From Marsupella aquatica (taxonomy: Eukaryota > Marchantiophyta): a DNA stretch of 64,000 bases. A model generated the notes under the pieces. It did no database searches, was not told where the DNA came from, and saw only the letters and a list, made by a program, of their open reading frames with translations. This document shows positions 1 to 11,134 of the stretch, piece after piece. Within the stretch, counting starts at the first letter, position 1. Every line of letters begins with the position of its first letter. The DNA lies in NCBI GenBank assembly GCA_973895155.1, contig OZ316893.1:17794001-17858000 (forward strand). Direction: 5' to 3'. A program made the translations under genes and the position numbers.

Positions 1-905
1 CCATGATGCGGACGGCGCGGCTTCTGTAACATGCATTGTTTGGGCAAAACCAAATCATTTTGGTTATGGGTTCCCCCCTAAACATGAGTTGTCCTTTGAC
101 AACAATGCCGATAACACCATTTGCTGAGGGAAATCCTACTTTTTCACCCGATTGCGACACTTGTCTCTTTGAGAATTATGGGCAAATGATCCATTGCACT
201 GAGGACTAGCGCCAAATTTTGAAGTTCAACGTAAGTGCCATGCAGCTGGAGTGACCTCGGTCTCGCGGACATGACACTCTTGTAACGGTTGCTGAAGCAT
301 AGAGGGAGCACTTTGGAGCTACCTTGTTGACGCGTTCGGTCTCGAGTAGGAGGGGTATTGAAATCGACATCTTCTCCACTACCCAAAATATCACTTCTAG
401 ACAGATTAACAGCATGAACAACCTGAGGCATGGGGCCAAAAATAGCATCAAACATTGTGTGATTAAGATTCTTCCTTTTCATCGATCTGGTATTTGGCGA
501 GGTGACAAGGATTTTATCATGCCTATGGGAGTCTTGTGGCGAGATATTCCCAGATGCATGTCCTTTCCTCTTCAAAGATTTGGTGACCACGTCTCCATTG
601 AGAGGTGCCTGTCTCTCTAAGTCAAACTCGGTAGCGTTGGATAGTAGCATATTCATTGCATCTTCAAACAACTTGGGAGAGCCTGCTTGGTCCGCTGATT
701 GGAAAGCCAATTCCCAAATTGTTGGACCTTTTCCTCTGTTCAACCCTTTTCGATATGCAGTGTAAGTTGCAACCTGAGAAATAGCTCAATTTTGGTCCAT
801 TTCACATGCCTCAAAGAGCCCAACCTTTTTTTTCATTACCCACGCTTTCATACTTGCATGAACGGACTCTGATCCTGTACAATTAGGAATCTTAGCACTC
901 TTGTT

Positions 906-1210
906 CTGCAATTATATAGAATAAAACGCCTATTAGGCAACAAGACAATACTAGCGCCAGGTGCTAGAGTAGTGGAGCCCGTACATAGAAGTAAAAAGTT
1001 GCAATGTAGATTACGGGACGGCTTATTGTGTCCTATTGTGTCACCTAACAATTGGAATAAATAATAGCGCCAGACGCTAGGAATAAAGGATGCTATGGTA
1101 TTGTAATATTTAAAGTTGACACTATCAATACAATCATTCTATAATGATAATATAGCAGCGCTTGGCGCTAGCAATATTTCAAAAACGGAAAGGAAAATAA
1201 AACAACTTAC
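906..1210 (-). other. Intron of copy 1 transposase with three palindromes
   Basis: On the minus strand the intron starts with gtaagttg after NFIRL and ends with attgcag before the exon encoding PNCTG. It is about 305 bp, against 92 bp in copy 2. The extra length holds three copies of the copy-1 palindrome (951-967, 1,065-1,079, 1,157-1,170). The position of this intron is identical in the two copies. Confidence 0.75.
951..1170. repeat. Three copy-1-type palindromes (TAGCGCC-N-GGCGCTA)
   Basis: Sites read ctagcgccaggtgctag (951), tagcgccagacgcta (1,065) and agcgcttggcgcta (1,157). All three are variants of the same 14-15-bp inverted repeat and all lie inside the intron, not in exons. Confidence 0.8.
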
Positions 1211-1689
1211 CAAACGAATAAAATTTCTCCATTGCCCCCATCTGACGACCTACCATACTCTGAAGCATCCGGAGCTTCTCGGGGACACAGTTACCGGACT
1301 GCCACCACAAATCAATCTCCCTTGAAAGTCTGTAAGCATTTTGCATCTTATCCCAAAGCCTGCGATGCTCTGCTTGACTCTCTTCTAACACTCCTTCAAC
1401 TGAATGGCGATGGAAGGCTTGGTAGAAATGAAATGCGTCTGTTTGCTCATGCTCTGGGTTGGGATGCCCTCCAAAGAAGACATTTTGGACTGCCAACCAC
1501 CCAGATTGGGCGTTGTCCGCCATGAATCCATGAACGATTGGATTTTCCAACCCATTCTCCTTGGACACCTCAATCATTAGTCTCCAAGCCTTCTCAAAGG
1601 ACTCTGTATCCTCAGCTTTTAGTTCCCAAGTGAATAAAGTACATAAAGCACGATAGTTGTGATCATAAATATGTGCACTAAGAGTAACC

Positions 1690-1694
1690 CAGTC
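1690..1694. repeat. Left target-site duplication cagtc of the 10-kb insertion
   Basis: The pentamer cagtc occurs immediately left of the insertion and again at 11,760-11,764. Removing the insertion and one copy restores the reading frame of the interrupted transposase (RLTKD then WVTLSAH), which aligns with RISTGWLTFSAH in the copy at 61.5 kb. This fixes the insertion boundaries. Confidence 0.88.
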
Positions 1695-2531
1695 TGTCAC
1701 ACCATCGGCCTAGTCCTTAGGCTGATCTACATCTAAGACGGACACTTCCCTTGCTAGTATTCGGGTTTGGGCAGGGAGGGATGTGCGGAGTGCGTATAAT
1801 TCTCCCAAACTAGCGCTAAGTGCGCATACATTTACTTACGAGCACGCTTAGGTATGCTTTGTGTTCCGCCGCCGGAACGTACCTCAGTCGACACGGGGTC
1901 AACCCCGGCTTATGGACTTCTAAGCCTTTGTGTTACCGCCTTTGATCCGGATCCATTAGTACAAGTGCTCAACCCTGGCTCGCAACCCCGTACCCGTAAC
2001 CTGCACCCCGTGCACGCTTGGCATAACGTGTTTGGCCCGACATTGATACTTGCACACGAGACTCATACATGCATTCATACATAACAGAAATCTTGATTTA
2101 CACGAAGGAATTGAGGAGAAAGGATTTCATTCATATATGATCATACACTTACAATTGGGTGACCCGACACCTTGTGAATGAATGGGCCCAAGGCCGAGGA
2201 GTATACACTACAACGGAGCCCGGCTCCGCACTTGCCCGACGAGCTTAGTTGTATACCCTCCCCTTGGCACTCCGGCACTTCACCAAGTTCAGGACTTCCC
2301 CCCGCGTACCGCGAATGGCCAACTGTTATACTAAGGGCTGAGGACCAGCTTGGCCTCATGCCCAAATCTACGCTAACTTATATCCTTGCTAAGCTGAGTA
2401 CGGCTTGTCCTATAAGTCTAACATATTCTACACAGGCTGGCTAATGTGTCAGCGTCGCTATCTTCTGGCCGGCACTTGTCCTAATAGGCTGTTTTAGCTA
2501 CTCCTAGTTCTATTCTAAGCCTAACCCTTGG
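1695..2531. other. Non-coding 3' part of the 10-kb insertion
   Basis: No supported gene. It holds one copy (about 1,849-1,885) of a short motif containing taggtatg and ttccgccgccggaa that recurs at 3,671-3,697. Read in the sense of the insertion, this is the region downstream of the last ORF. Confidence 0.5.
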
Positions 2532-3700
2532 CTAATGCCTGGTGCGCTTGCCAGAGCCATCTGAGTGGGAGCAGCCATCCCGCTGCCTACAGAGTCTGTC
2601 GTTGTCCATCTTGAGGAGTTGGACTTGGTCTAGCAGAGATTTGTTCTCTCGCTTTGCCGCATCCGTCTCCTCAACTGCCTCTTGGCATGCCTCTTCCAGT
2701 TGCTGGGTGTTGCTCGTCAGCTTGTCCATCATGTGGTTCTGCTTCTCGACTTTGGTTTGAAGCCACCCTACTTTGGCCTTTAGGGCGGCAATCTCCGCAG
2801 TGTCACGCTGGTCCTGCTCGTCGGCCTCCTCCGGGTCTTTCTGCCAGATGACAGTTTGATTCTTCAAATTGTCAATCTGGGTCTGGAGCCGTGCAATCTC
2901 GGCCTCCTTCCCAACTTTGGCCTGTTCGGCTAAGGCGGTAAGGGCGTGCGCATTTGCTAACAACTCATCGGCGGCTACAACCTTGGGTCGTAGTTGCAGA
3001 AGCTTAGCCTCTTGAGTCTCAATTTTGCCCTTTAGGTACACGGACTCCACCCGGTACCGCTCTATCCTCTTAAGGGCCTCCGACTGGGCCCGACCTGCCT
3101 TTACTGCGGTAACCAACTCCTGGTTGAAGAAGTAGGCTACCTTCCGGGCCATGAACTCCCTGGTATCCCGGGCAATCTGTTGGGAGAAGTCTCCCAACAG
3201 CCCGTTCAGAAATGTACCCGGTACAAAGAGTTTTGGGTGGTCCAGGTTGTGCCCGTCCGGAGTTGGGCATGGGCAGACGTCAACTCGCGCGGGAGCCGGG
3301 GTAGTGACATCCAGCCCTGGGGATGTAGTGTTGGAAGGGGCTTGGGTGCCCTCCTCCATCATCGTGTTGTCCTCTGGAATAGCCATCGGTGGGTCTTCTG
3401 GACCCTCGGGCTCGGGCAAGGCCTCCTGTGGTGCGTCCCATGGCTCCCTAAACCCAAGAAACCCCCCAGCTCAAGCCGATTCCCGCAGGTTTCGTGCTTG
3501 GCGAGGCCGTTTCCGCGGCTTAGCGGCATGGGACGCTGCTAACCTTCTACTACTACTATTAACATTTTACACACATATACTGGACAGATCCTTCATCGGG
3601 TCATGAGATACGTAGCCGGCCTAATATAGGCCTTCCCCTGTCTTCCCCTGTCTTCCCCTCCGTCTTGTTAGGTATGTTTGGATTCCGCCGCCGGAATGAT
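1849..3700. repeat. Two dispersed copies of a ttccgccgccggaa-centred motif
   Basis: At about 1,849-1,885 and 3,671-3,697 the sequence taggtatg is followed closely by the inverted repeat ttccgccgccggaa. The inverted right end of the insertion also contains gccgccggtaatga, so the motif may be a sub-terminal or boundary repeat of this element. Confidence 0.45.
2532..3419 (-). CDS. Coiled-coil protein of the 10-kb insertion (295 aa)
   Basis: An uninterrupted 295-codon ORF. Residues 1-60 are acidic and Pro-rich. Residues about 65-110 form a segment with FVPGTFLNGLLGDFSQQIA. From about 115 to the end the sequence is a long heptad-rich coiled coil (ALKRIERYRVESVYLKGKI, then EIAALKAKVGWLQTKVEKQ), closing with a basic tail. 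There is no enzymatic motif and no signal peptide. It lies about 930 bp downstream of the 1,220-residue ORF on the same strand, so the two are probably parts of one transcript or element. The length and coiled coil suggest a structural, perhaps gag-like or particle-associated, role, but I do not recognise a named family. An intact ORF inside a pseudogenised host element suggests the insertion is much younger than its target. Confidence 0.55.
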   Translation of the reverse strand: MPEPEGPEDPPMAIPEDNTMMEEGTQAPSNTTSPGLDVTTPAPARVDVCPCPTPDGHNLDHPKLFVPGTFLNGLLGDFSQQIARDTREFMARKVAYFFNQELVTAVKAGRAQSEALKRIERYRVESVYLKGKIETQEAKLLQLRPKVVAADELLANAHALTALAEQAKVGKEAEIARLQTQIDNLKNQTVIWQKDPEEADEQDQRDTAEIAALKAKVGWLQTKVEKQNHMMDKLTSNTQQLEEACQEAVEETDAAKRENKSLLDQVQLLKMDNDRLCRQRDGCSHSDGSGKRTRH

Positions 3701-4347
3701 CCCCAATAGGCTTGGTTAAGCCGCTAAGACCTCTCTCAGCTCGACACATCCAACTCTCACTCCCCTGCTTACTTTCCTTCCTTCTGTTGATGTGGGCACT
3801 CTTCACACAAGTTAATGCGACACACAAATAGCAAAATGACTCATTCTGACTGAGTCATACCATGCACTTGCCATACAAACAGTACATCTCATACACAAGT
3901 TCTGCGAACTAAGCCGTGAGGCCAACTCTATTCAGCTCTTAGGCATGAGGAAACATGAATATACACAAGGGTCACTGTATGACTAACCGAGAGCTTCTCG
4001 TACTACTTGATCCCAGCCCGGCTGGTGCAAACTAAAAACTTGCTAAAGAAGAGGCCCTGAGCTCCCCGCTGCCCAGGTACTTATCCTGGTAGTGGATCCG
4101 CCATTCTTTGCATCGTAAGCCTAATCTACCTGACAGTAATCTACTTGCCCGAATCTACCTATGTACAGCAAGGCAGGAGCACAAGTGTTGCTCCTACCAG
4201 TGGGACCGCAATCCCACTAAGCTAAGTGTCAGGGCCGCTCCTGGTTCTGATCCTAATCCTAAACGTGGAGATCCGCGCCCGCCCTGCCCACTCACGCCTC
4301 CTCCCTCCACGTCCGCCCTCCCTAAAAGGAACGGCGCCCTTGCACCG
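3420..4347. other. Spacer between the two intact ORFs of the 10-kb insertion
   Basis: No supported gene in about 930 bp. It contains the second ttccgccgccggaa motif and a triplicated cttcccctgt stretch near 3,640. Confidence 0.45.
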
Positions 4348-7300
4348 TCACGACACCGGTGGTGGATCCTCAATGGACGCCCCCAACACTTCCTCCTCAG
4401 CCACTGCCGTTGGCCCGCCTACTGACAGATTACCTGCCCTTGACCGAGTCAACTCTCCATCGGCCTGACTGGGTCCACCTTCGGCTTCAGCCTCGACACC
4501 GGCCTCGGCAATACCCACGGCTTCGGCCTCAGCCACTCCAACGGCTTCGGCTTCAGCCACTCCCTTGGCTTCGGCCTCCCCTTCCCCTAGGGTAGTTGGA
4601 TCCTTAGCCGTGACCCTGTCTGGGGTCGGTGCTGGGTCTACCTCCTTGATCACCACGGCCTGTGAAGTCGTATTACTCCTTGACCCTGAAGGTGTCCGCT
4701 TCTTCTTCGTTGGTGGCTCGGCAGCTGGTCCCTTCCCCTTCCCACTTACTTCCGGCACTGGTGCAGGTGGCGCGGCTTGTCCTTCGGCAATTACCACCCC
4801 TGGTAACTGGTTTGTCCCAACGGGAGATGGACCTGCTGCAGCTAAGCATTTAAATACTGCGGCTTGTTTCTTCAGCCGCTCTGTTTGGTTGTCGGCCCGC
4901 CGCTGTAGGTTCTCCATCTTCCTCGTGATTTCCTCCAACTCCTCTTGGGTTTCATCCAGGTCCTTACGTGCCCCCTCCAGCTCGTTTTTGGCCTCCTCCT
5001 GCTCCCTGTGGGCTTCCTCCAATTCCTTCTTCAAGGTAGCCCTCTCCTCCTGGGTTGCTCTTAGCTCCTTGTCGAGCTCTGCAATGATGACAGACTCCAT
5101 CTGGTTCATCTTGGCGTAAGTCTGTTCGAGCATCTCGTCCTTCTCCCTTAGGTCGGCCTTGAAGCTGGCCGTCAGGGACGCAAGCTCCTGCTGCAGCGCC
5201 ATAATCCCTTGATAGGATTTCCCTAACTCGACCTCCTTCTGCTCAAGGGCTCCGCGGATTCTCTCGAGCTCCCCTTTCAACGCCCATTCCTTTCTTTGGG
5301 TCTCCGCCATGGCCCGGCTGTTGGCTGTTATGTGGGCCTCCTCTGTATTCTTCAGCTCTTGCTTCCACTTCTCCCTCTCTTTGATCATGTCGGCCAACTC
5401 TTCCTGCGTCTGAGTCAGTTTATCCTTGATATTCTGATTATCAGCCTGCGCGGCGTCCAACTGCCCCTGCATGATGTTCAGCTCATGTCGTTTAATCCGC
5501 AGTTCATCTTGGGCTTTCTTGGCCGCCCTTAGATCTTCAATCTCGGCTTCCATCCTCCTAAGCCGCCGAATGACCTCGTCCTTCTTGCTTCTCTCTAAAG
5601 CCACCGCTTCTTCTAATTGGTGCTTCTCCAACTGCTCCCTATGGAAAAAGGGTCCTACCTCCAACTCCTCTCCAAAGATGCCGAGCGCAAGTTCCCCACA
5701 CATCTTACCATACTCCATGGCTCTATTCTTAGCGTAGGTGGAGTAAGTAGAAGTGATCGGCATCGCCCATCGTGGCCTCTGCTCCCAAGCCGTCCTGCGG
5801 ATCTCTTCAATCGTGGCTAGAGGTTTGCTTCCTTTTTCGGCTAGCCGCCTGATGTCCTCCGGCCAATCTCCCCCTGGTAAATCCTTTTCCTTAGCCAGGG
5901 CGGCCTCTTCCTCCTGCTTGATTCGCTCCTGAAATTCCTGTACCGTCTGTTTTATGCTGTCGAAGCTCGGGGGAGCAACATCTGGTGGGGGAGACTCAGG
6001 GCTACTCTGCTGGTTGGGGTCCCCTCGCACTACCCTTGGAAGTGTGGGGACAAACCGGCCACAGGTCCTTACTCCTGGAACGTGATGGTCCGACCCATAG
6101 CCGGAATTATCATGGCTGCAGTCCTCCACTGCCTCCTCTACCTCTTGGACGTCCGGCTTCTCCCTCTCCTCTTCGTCGGTAGGAGCTTCAGGCAATTCTG
6201 CCTCAGATTCGGAGCTTGAGGTTCCCACGTACATTCGAACACTTGGCTTGGATTCCGGCCTGATTCTCTCCTTGTCTCCAGCAAAGGGGTTTTCTCTTGT
6301 GAGCCGGTGTTGGCCTACCTCTGTAGTAGTGTCCTGCATTGTTGCCGTTGCCGTTGTTGTTGCCGATGCCGATTTCTTTTCTTTCTCCAGTAGTTTCAGC
6401 AGACTCTGCATGCCTGGTTGCTGCATCGGCAAGTCTTCCTTCCTGGGCCTAAACACCTGCTTGATCGTAGGACTAACAGGTGGTTGAGGCTTCTCAGCCA
6501 ACGGCCTCGGCGTTGGAGCTTCCTCGGGTGCCCTTACCTGCAGGGGAAGTACCGGGGCAAAAGTCTGACTTCTGGCATACCGGCACAACAGCGGCATGTG
6601 ATAGCCAAGCCGCGACACGCTCCCCATGCCGATTACCTGCTGCTCCTCCTTTAAGATCTTCTTCAATTGGTTGAGGAGGTACCCGTTGTAGTCCCAGCTT
6701 GGGTCTGGCCTTTCTGCCAGATAGACCTGTGCCTTGCCGATCTCTGCCCTCGGCAAGTTACAATGCATGGTCACCCGCAAGAAGTCGATCATCTCTCCTA
6801 TGTGCGGGTTGGTGCAGGTGTTTCGGAAGAAGCCATTCTTCGTTGATGGCCCGGGGAACGACCGGAACTCCTTGTCAGGCAAGGTCTTCCTGGTATCAAC
6901 TTTGGTCTTATTGCCTATCGGCAGGCCAAACACTTCGGCAATTACCTTGGGAGTAAGATAGAAATCCTTCCCATATATCCTCGTGCAATTGGTCTCGGGT
7001 TCCCATGACCCCACGAATTCTAATAGGTCTGACTCCAGTACCTCCGGCTTCAGCCATGGTAATCTTACAAAGGCCTCCAAGCCGGATCCGGCCATGAAGC
7101 CTTGGTACTTCTTGGTCTGCATGGCCGTAAAGCATGCATCCTCCTCTCGTGCAAAATGTAGTTGCACCTCCACCGGTAGGGTTGCCGCCCAGCCCTTCCA
7201 GGTGTCATCCCTGGTTGGAATGGCCTTGATGGGATCGACCTCCTCCTCTCCGGCTTCTCCCTGCCTCCTGCTCTGCTGCTCGGCTGGCTTCTTTGGTGCC

Positions 7301-8010
7301 GCCGACCTCGTTCTTTTTGCCGGGGTGGCTTCATCGTTGACGGCTCCCTTCCTCTTCATCTCTGCTGCCGTGGAGGTTTCTCCTAGCACCGTTGCCTGGG
7401 TCCACCTTTCCGTGCTACCCTTTAATTCCCAGTGTATGTCGTTGCAGTTCTTGATGGCCTCTCGGATGCCGACGACGCTGTCTTTGCAAAACAGAAGATC
7501 GTCGAGTTGATTGGAAGTAGGCGTCCACAGGAACTTGTCCTTGATGAGTTCGCCTCCTAAGAAAGCCGTCTTCTGCAGCTCCCACAATCGAGCGAGCTCC
7601 TGCCGTTCTCGAGCTGCCCTTTCTGACTCCTCGTCCTCGTAAGTCTTGATGTACTCAGTTGCCCGTTCGAACAGGCATCCCCAGAAATGTGCCGCTTGAT
7701 TGACGTTGCTCATACCCTCCTTAGGTCGATCGTCGGTATCTACTCTCTCCCCGAGTGCTTGCCTAAGCAGCTGACAGTAGTTGGCCTCCCGTAGTCGTCT
7801 GCCTAGTTCGTGCTCGCAAATGAGCCACCATCTCCTGCAAGCGCTCCTTACCCCTCTCCTCTGCCGGTCCTTCTTCCCGTTGATCCTTCCTAGCCGCCGA
7901 CGCTTAACGCGCCCTAACCCTAATCGGGTTTTCACCCTTAGTCTTACCTCCGGCCTCGGCCCGGGTTCCATGGTTGCCCCTAATTGTTTATATTTTCCTT
8001 GTTTTGTCAC
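4348..8010 (-). CDS. 1,220-aa gag-like / plant-mobile-domain-like coiled-coil protein
   Basis: A single open frame of 1,220 codons. The basic N-terminus (residues 1-60) is followed by a region rich in charged residues. Residues about 280-490 form a globular domain with LPWLKPEVLESDLLEFV, TRIYGKDFYLTPKVIAEVF and GLPIGNK. That pattern is typical of the first-ORF proteins of plant Athila-like elements and related plant transposon proteins. A disordered Pro/Glu-rich stretch follows (about 490-760), then a long coiled coil (about 780-1,090) and a low-complexity tail with repeated AEAEAVG units (about 1,140-1,190). No protease, polymerase or integrase motif is present. A degenerate relative of the globular domain lies upstream at 9,709-11,134. 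I infer a structural or nucleic-acid-packaging role; family assignment rests on pattern recognition only. Confidence 0.6.
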   Translation of the reverse strand: MTKQGKYKQLGATMEPGPRPEVRLRVKTRLGLGRVKRRRLGRINGKKDRQRRGVRSACRRWWLICEHELGRRLREANYCQLLRQALGERVDTDDRPKEGMSNVNQAAHFWGCLFERATEYIKTYEDEESERAARERQELARLWELQKTAFLGGELIKDKFLWTPTSNQLDDLLFCKDSVVGIREAIKNCNDIHWELKGSTERWTQATVLGETSTAAEMKRKGAVNDEATPAKRTRSAAPKKPAEQQSRRQGEAGEEEVDPIKAIPTRDDTWKGWAATLPVEVQLHFAREEDACFTAMQTKKYQGFMAGSGLEAFVRLPWLKPEVLESDLLEFVGSWEPETNCTRIYGKDFYLTPKVIAEVFGLPIGNKTKVDTRKTLPDKEFRSFPGPSTKNGFFRNTCTNPHIGEMIDFLRVTMHCNLPRAEIGKAQVYLAERPDPSWDYNGYLLNQLKKILKEEQQVIGMGSVSRLGYHMPLLCRYARSQTFAPVLPLQVRAPEEAPTPRPLAEKPQPPVSPTIKQVFRPRKEDLPMQQPGMQSLLKLLEKEKKSASATTTATATMQDTTTEVGQHRLTRENPFAGDKERIRPESKPSVRMYVGTSSSESEAELPEAPTDEEEREKPDVQEVEEAVEDCSHDNSGYGSDHHVPGVRTCGRFVPTLPRVVRGDPNQQSSPESPPPDVAPPSFDSIKQTVQEFQERIKQEEEAALAKEKDLPGGDWPEDIRRLAEKGSKPLATIEEIRRTAWEQRPRWAMPITSTYSTYAKNRAMEYGKMCGELALGIFGEELEVGPFFHREQLEKHQLEEAVALERSKKDEVIRRLRRMEAEIEDLRAAKKAQDELRIKRHELNIMQGQLDAAQADNQNIKDKLTQTQEELADMIKEREKWKQELKNTEEAHITANSRAMAETQRKEWALKGELERIRGALEQKEVELGKSYQGIMALQQELASLTASFKADLREKDEMLEQTYAKMNQMESVIIAELDKELRATQEERATLKKELEEAHREQEEAKNELEGARKDLDETQEELEEITRKMENLQRRADNQTERLKKQAAVFKCLAAAGPSPVGTNQLPGVVIAEGQAAPPAPVPEVSGKGKGPAAEPPTKKKRTPSGSRSNTTSQAVVIKEVDPAPTPDRVTAKDPTTLGEGEAEAKGVAEAEAVGVAEAEAVGIAEAGVEAEAEGGPSQADGELTRSRAGNLSVGGPTAVAEEEVLGASIEDPPPVS

Positions 8011-8043
8011 TATACTAAGGTGTTCCTAGGGTGCCTTCCTACT

Positions 8044-9708
8044 TTACCCACTTAACCGGCCGAGTGATTCCTGTCTAGGCATCACACCTCCACCGCCCCG
8101 ACTTCTGCGCTCGGCCCGACCTGGTTGATCGCGTCTAAGGTTGCGATCACTGCCTCGTCCGGTACCTCTTCGGCCACGGTTACGGCTACTTGTGGAGGTG
8201 GAGTGGGTGAGGCATGCGTGGCCGCCAGACTTTGGGCCTTGGGTTGAGGCTGTCAGTGGTGGACCTTGCCACCCAGCGCCCTCACCAATCCCAGCACTCA
8301 TGTCTGAGTGCCCTTGGCGCCCGAACGCCTCCACGGAATACCTTGAGCAAGCATCCAAGTGCCTCTAGCACCACCTGCGGCCCCTCCCATACGAAGCCGC
8401 GCTTGCTCACCTACACGACCGCTACTCAACGGTACTCACTGTCTGCACAAGCAACCAAGCACCTCGGTAAGTAACCCCTCCGGATCTAGAACTCGCCAAG
8501 TCTAGCATCCTAACTCAAGCTCAACAGACGTTGGTAAATAGGTCAGCGATAGGTCCTCCCGATGCCATAAGCCGGAACCAGAACCAACGCCCACTGTTCG
8601 TCCCGAACAACTCCTTCCTTGGGCGCGGCCCAGGTTCCCCCTCATACGTATCCATCACCAACTGACCACCCTGACCTCAGGACATGCTCATGGCCCAATT
8701 AGCATATTTTGTCCTAAGGCTTGTCTCAACACGCCGGGACCAGAACGGCCCCGACTCTAACAACCGCTCCCGGTTTGCCCCACTGATGGTCTAGGGACCG
8801 AGCGCCCTTGGAACTCAGCCTCCATACCTACTTCGCCTTGCCTCCCTAACGCAAGCTCCCTTGGGAGGCTGAACGCGGCTTGGCTGCTGTTCGGCAGGAT
8901 TGGCAAGCGGGGTGAGCTAACACCCGCAAACCACGAGAACCCATGGCACCCCCGGACCCATCTGAGTTAAGGAGGGCGTAGCTCAAGATCTTTCCAACGC
9001 ACCCAAGAAGTCCTACAACAGACTTCTCGTTGGGAGGATATCGCCATTTCCGTTTGGCGGTTTCCCTTAGTGTCGCGATCATCGCGGCTCACGACTTCGG
9101 CTTGGCTTTAGCCCCCAAGGAGACACCACTACCCTCATATATGCTTCTGGAGACCTGCCACCCCCAGACCAGCTTTGGTCCCTAAACATTTGGCCCCCAA
9201 CCCGGATCCCATGGGGCATAATGGGCGCGCCACCAATTGGCAATGCCCATAACTTTCTTGATAGGCATTCACAAGCGAAGTGCCTTCGCCCGTTGTGACC
9301 GGGCCGACCCAGTGCTCATGCCTAGGCCCTCAGGTCTGATTGCCGCTCGGGGCCCCCGACCGGCCCAACCCGGATCGGGCCACAACTTGCGCCCCAAGCG
9401 TCCGTTGCCAATGGCGTCAACTCCATTGGCCTTGGGCCCAAGAGGAGCTCACTCCCAAGCCCTCATAACTCAAAGTCCATCCGACGGTCCGGACGGCCAT
9501 CCTTGAGTCCGGCCCATTTCCCCTTGACCCGACCAGCCATAGGCTAGTCCAAGTCCTTAGTGTGTGTCCCCAGCTTGGCCCCTTGCCTTGCCAGTGCCAC
9601 GTCTCATTGCCCACAAGTCTCCCCATGCTAAGTCCTCCCCGGATGGCCTATCCGGGCTTGGACCATAAGGGAGCTCGGCGTCGGAGTCAGCGACGCCGGA
9701 GCTAAGTG
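8044..9708. other. GC-rich non-coding part of the 10-kb insertion
   Basis: About 1.7 kb with no ORF that I can support and no similarity I recognise. In the sense of the insertion it is the stretch between the decayed upstream ORF and the 1,220-codon ORF and may be leader sequence. Confidence 0.45.
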
Positions 9709-11134
9709 TTAAGGTAGTCGAGTTCCGCGACTCCGTCTCTCCAAGGCCAGGAAGACCCACTTAGTTGGGACCAACTTAGTTACGTTGGCCCAAGGAAGGG
9801 TTCCTCGATCAAACCGAGCGTACCACTCGAGAATGAGCTCGATGTGGCTCGCGAAATACGCCTTCCTGCCAATGTACAACGCCTTCCTTTGTCGTTCCAT
9901 CTCTTCATGGAACTTCTTAGCAAAGTACGACGCCCACTTCCTAGGCCGATAGTTCTCGACCTGGATAACCTGGGCAGCGGAGATCTTGCCTCGGGGTTCC
10001 ATCATATGTAGGGCGTACCTCTGGAACTCCAGCCGCTCAGCTATCTCAAGGATGAGGCAAGTCCTCATCACGAACTCGTTGTCCACTGACCCCTCGGAGG
10101 GGAAACTCGAGGATTGGTACTTGGCTCCTTTACCCCCGGGAGCTCATGATTCGACTTGTTGATCTCCCTCAGGTAGCCCGAAGATCATCCTGAGCCGCTC
10201 CTCTATGAGGGACATATTCCTCCCCCGTAGCCGAGTATGCTGACAAACGTCGTCATAATTCTTGACAAACTCTGTCATGTCCTCCCCGTAGTACCTACAG
10301 GTGTTCTAGGGGAGAGAGGCGAGGTGATCGAACCCCTAAGTCTTCAAGTACACCGCATGTTTGGGGTGGAGGATGTTCTTATGCACGTTCTCCCCCATGC
10401 GGTGCATTGTCACCTTGGCCATGGTTAACCCGGATACAGCTGCGGGTTCCTTCCTCTTCTTTCCCCAAGACTAGCTCCCGTGATGGCTCGGAGAGGGTGA
10501 CATCTCCCCATCCTCCCGATTGGGTATGGGTAGTGCCACCGCCGTTAGTATTGGGGCCGGGTGGCTATGGTCACCATGTTGTCCATCGGAGCTGCTACTC
10601 GGGTCTGGGCCTGGGGAGGGGGCTATGTAGTGCCGACTCCCTGGGTGCTCGCTCCTCTGGGCCGCCTGAGCAAGGGTAGGGTAGCCTCATCGTCGTCGCT
10701 GAGGTCCACAACATTGACGATGGATCACACCTGTATGGGCGGGGCGATCGGTGGTGGGGATCGGCTAGGTTGAGGCGGAGCCTGAGCCTGAGCCGGTGTT
10801 GGTGCGGGTATGGGCACGGTCTTGGCTGGGCCGGCACCGGTGGTTGATGGTATGGCTGCCATGAAGTTCTGCAAGTGCTGATAGAGGTTTTCCGAAGCAA
10901 GTGTAGACGGCCTTGTCAACTGGGTAGTGTTGAACTTGCTGTTGATGATGGCCTGGACCCGAGCGGGGATGTGGTCAAAGTGGTGCCGCTATAAGTTGAT
11001 TGTGCCCGGGATAGTGAAGACCGCGTCCGGAAGCTGAAGCAATGCCTCCCAGAAGCCGATGTATTTGCCCCCGTCGAAGAAGTACCCTGATATTTCTTCG
11101 GGTCGGTAAAGCTCGCTCTGGGATGGGTAATCAA
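9709..11134 (-). pseudogene. Degenerate gag-like ORF, paralogous to the domain in the 1,220-aa protein
   Basis: On the minus strand a run of interrupted frames reads through blocks such as GGKYIGFWEALLQLPDAVF (near 11,060), a Pro-rich linker, then TEFVKNYDDVCQHTRLRG and IEERLRMIFGLPEGD (10,190-10,300), and an open 125-codon segment at 9,709-10,086. The EFV...TR(L/I).G...FGLP.G spacing matches LLEFV...TRIYG...FGLPIG of the 1,220-residue protein, so this is a decayed second version of the same domain. Several in-frame stops (for example near 10,150 and 10,330) prevent translation as one protein. It is the first ORF after the candidate promoter. Confidence 0.5.

Larger units (their letters stand above)
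1..1694 (-). pseudogene. Copy 1 transposase-like gene, C-terminal part (broken)
   Basis: This is the downstream portion of a transposase-like gene whose upstream part lies at 11,760-13,323; the two halves are separated by a 10-kb insertion. The segment at 1,211-1,694 encodes the DDE-like core, with the motifs AHIYDHNYRAL and GFMADNAQSGW, and matches the intact relative at 60,017-63,729 block by block. A donor after NFIRL at about 1,211 and an acceptor at about 905 define an intron in the same position as in the relative. Exon 2 (905 leftward) shows PNCTGSESVHASM and GPTIWELAFQSAD, again matching the relative. Decay is clear: a frameshift just before NFIRL, a CGA-to-TGA-type stop near 793, and further frame breaks below 450, where a WHLR...CNGS block is still recognisable. 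The C-terminal SWIM region, if present, lies beyond base 1. Confidence 0.8.

Noticed and set aside
1814-1830. tagcgcta near 1,815 as another copy-1 palindrome
   Set aside because: It lies inside the younger 10-kb insertion, lacks the CC/GG part of the arms, and is best explained by chance.
1854-2084. Small plus-strand ORFs at the left end of the 10-kb insertion
   Set aside because: Biased composition, no motif, and antisense to the coding direction of the insertion.
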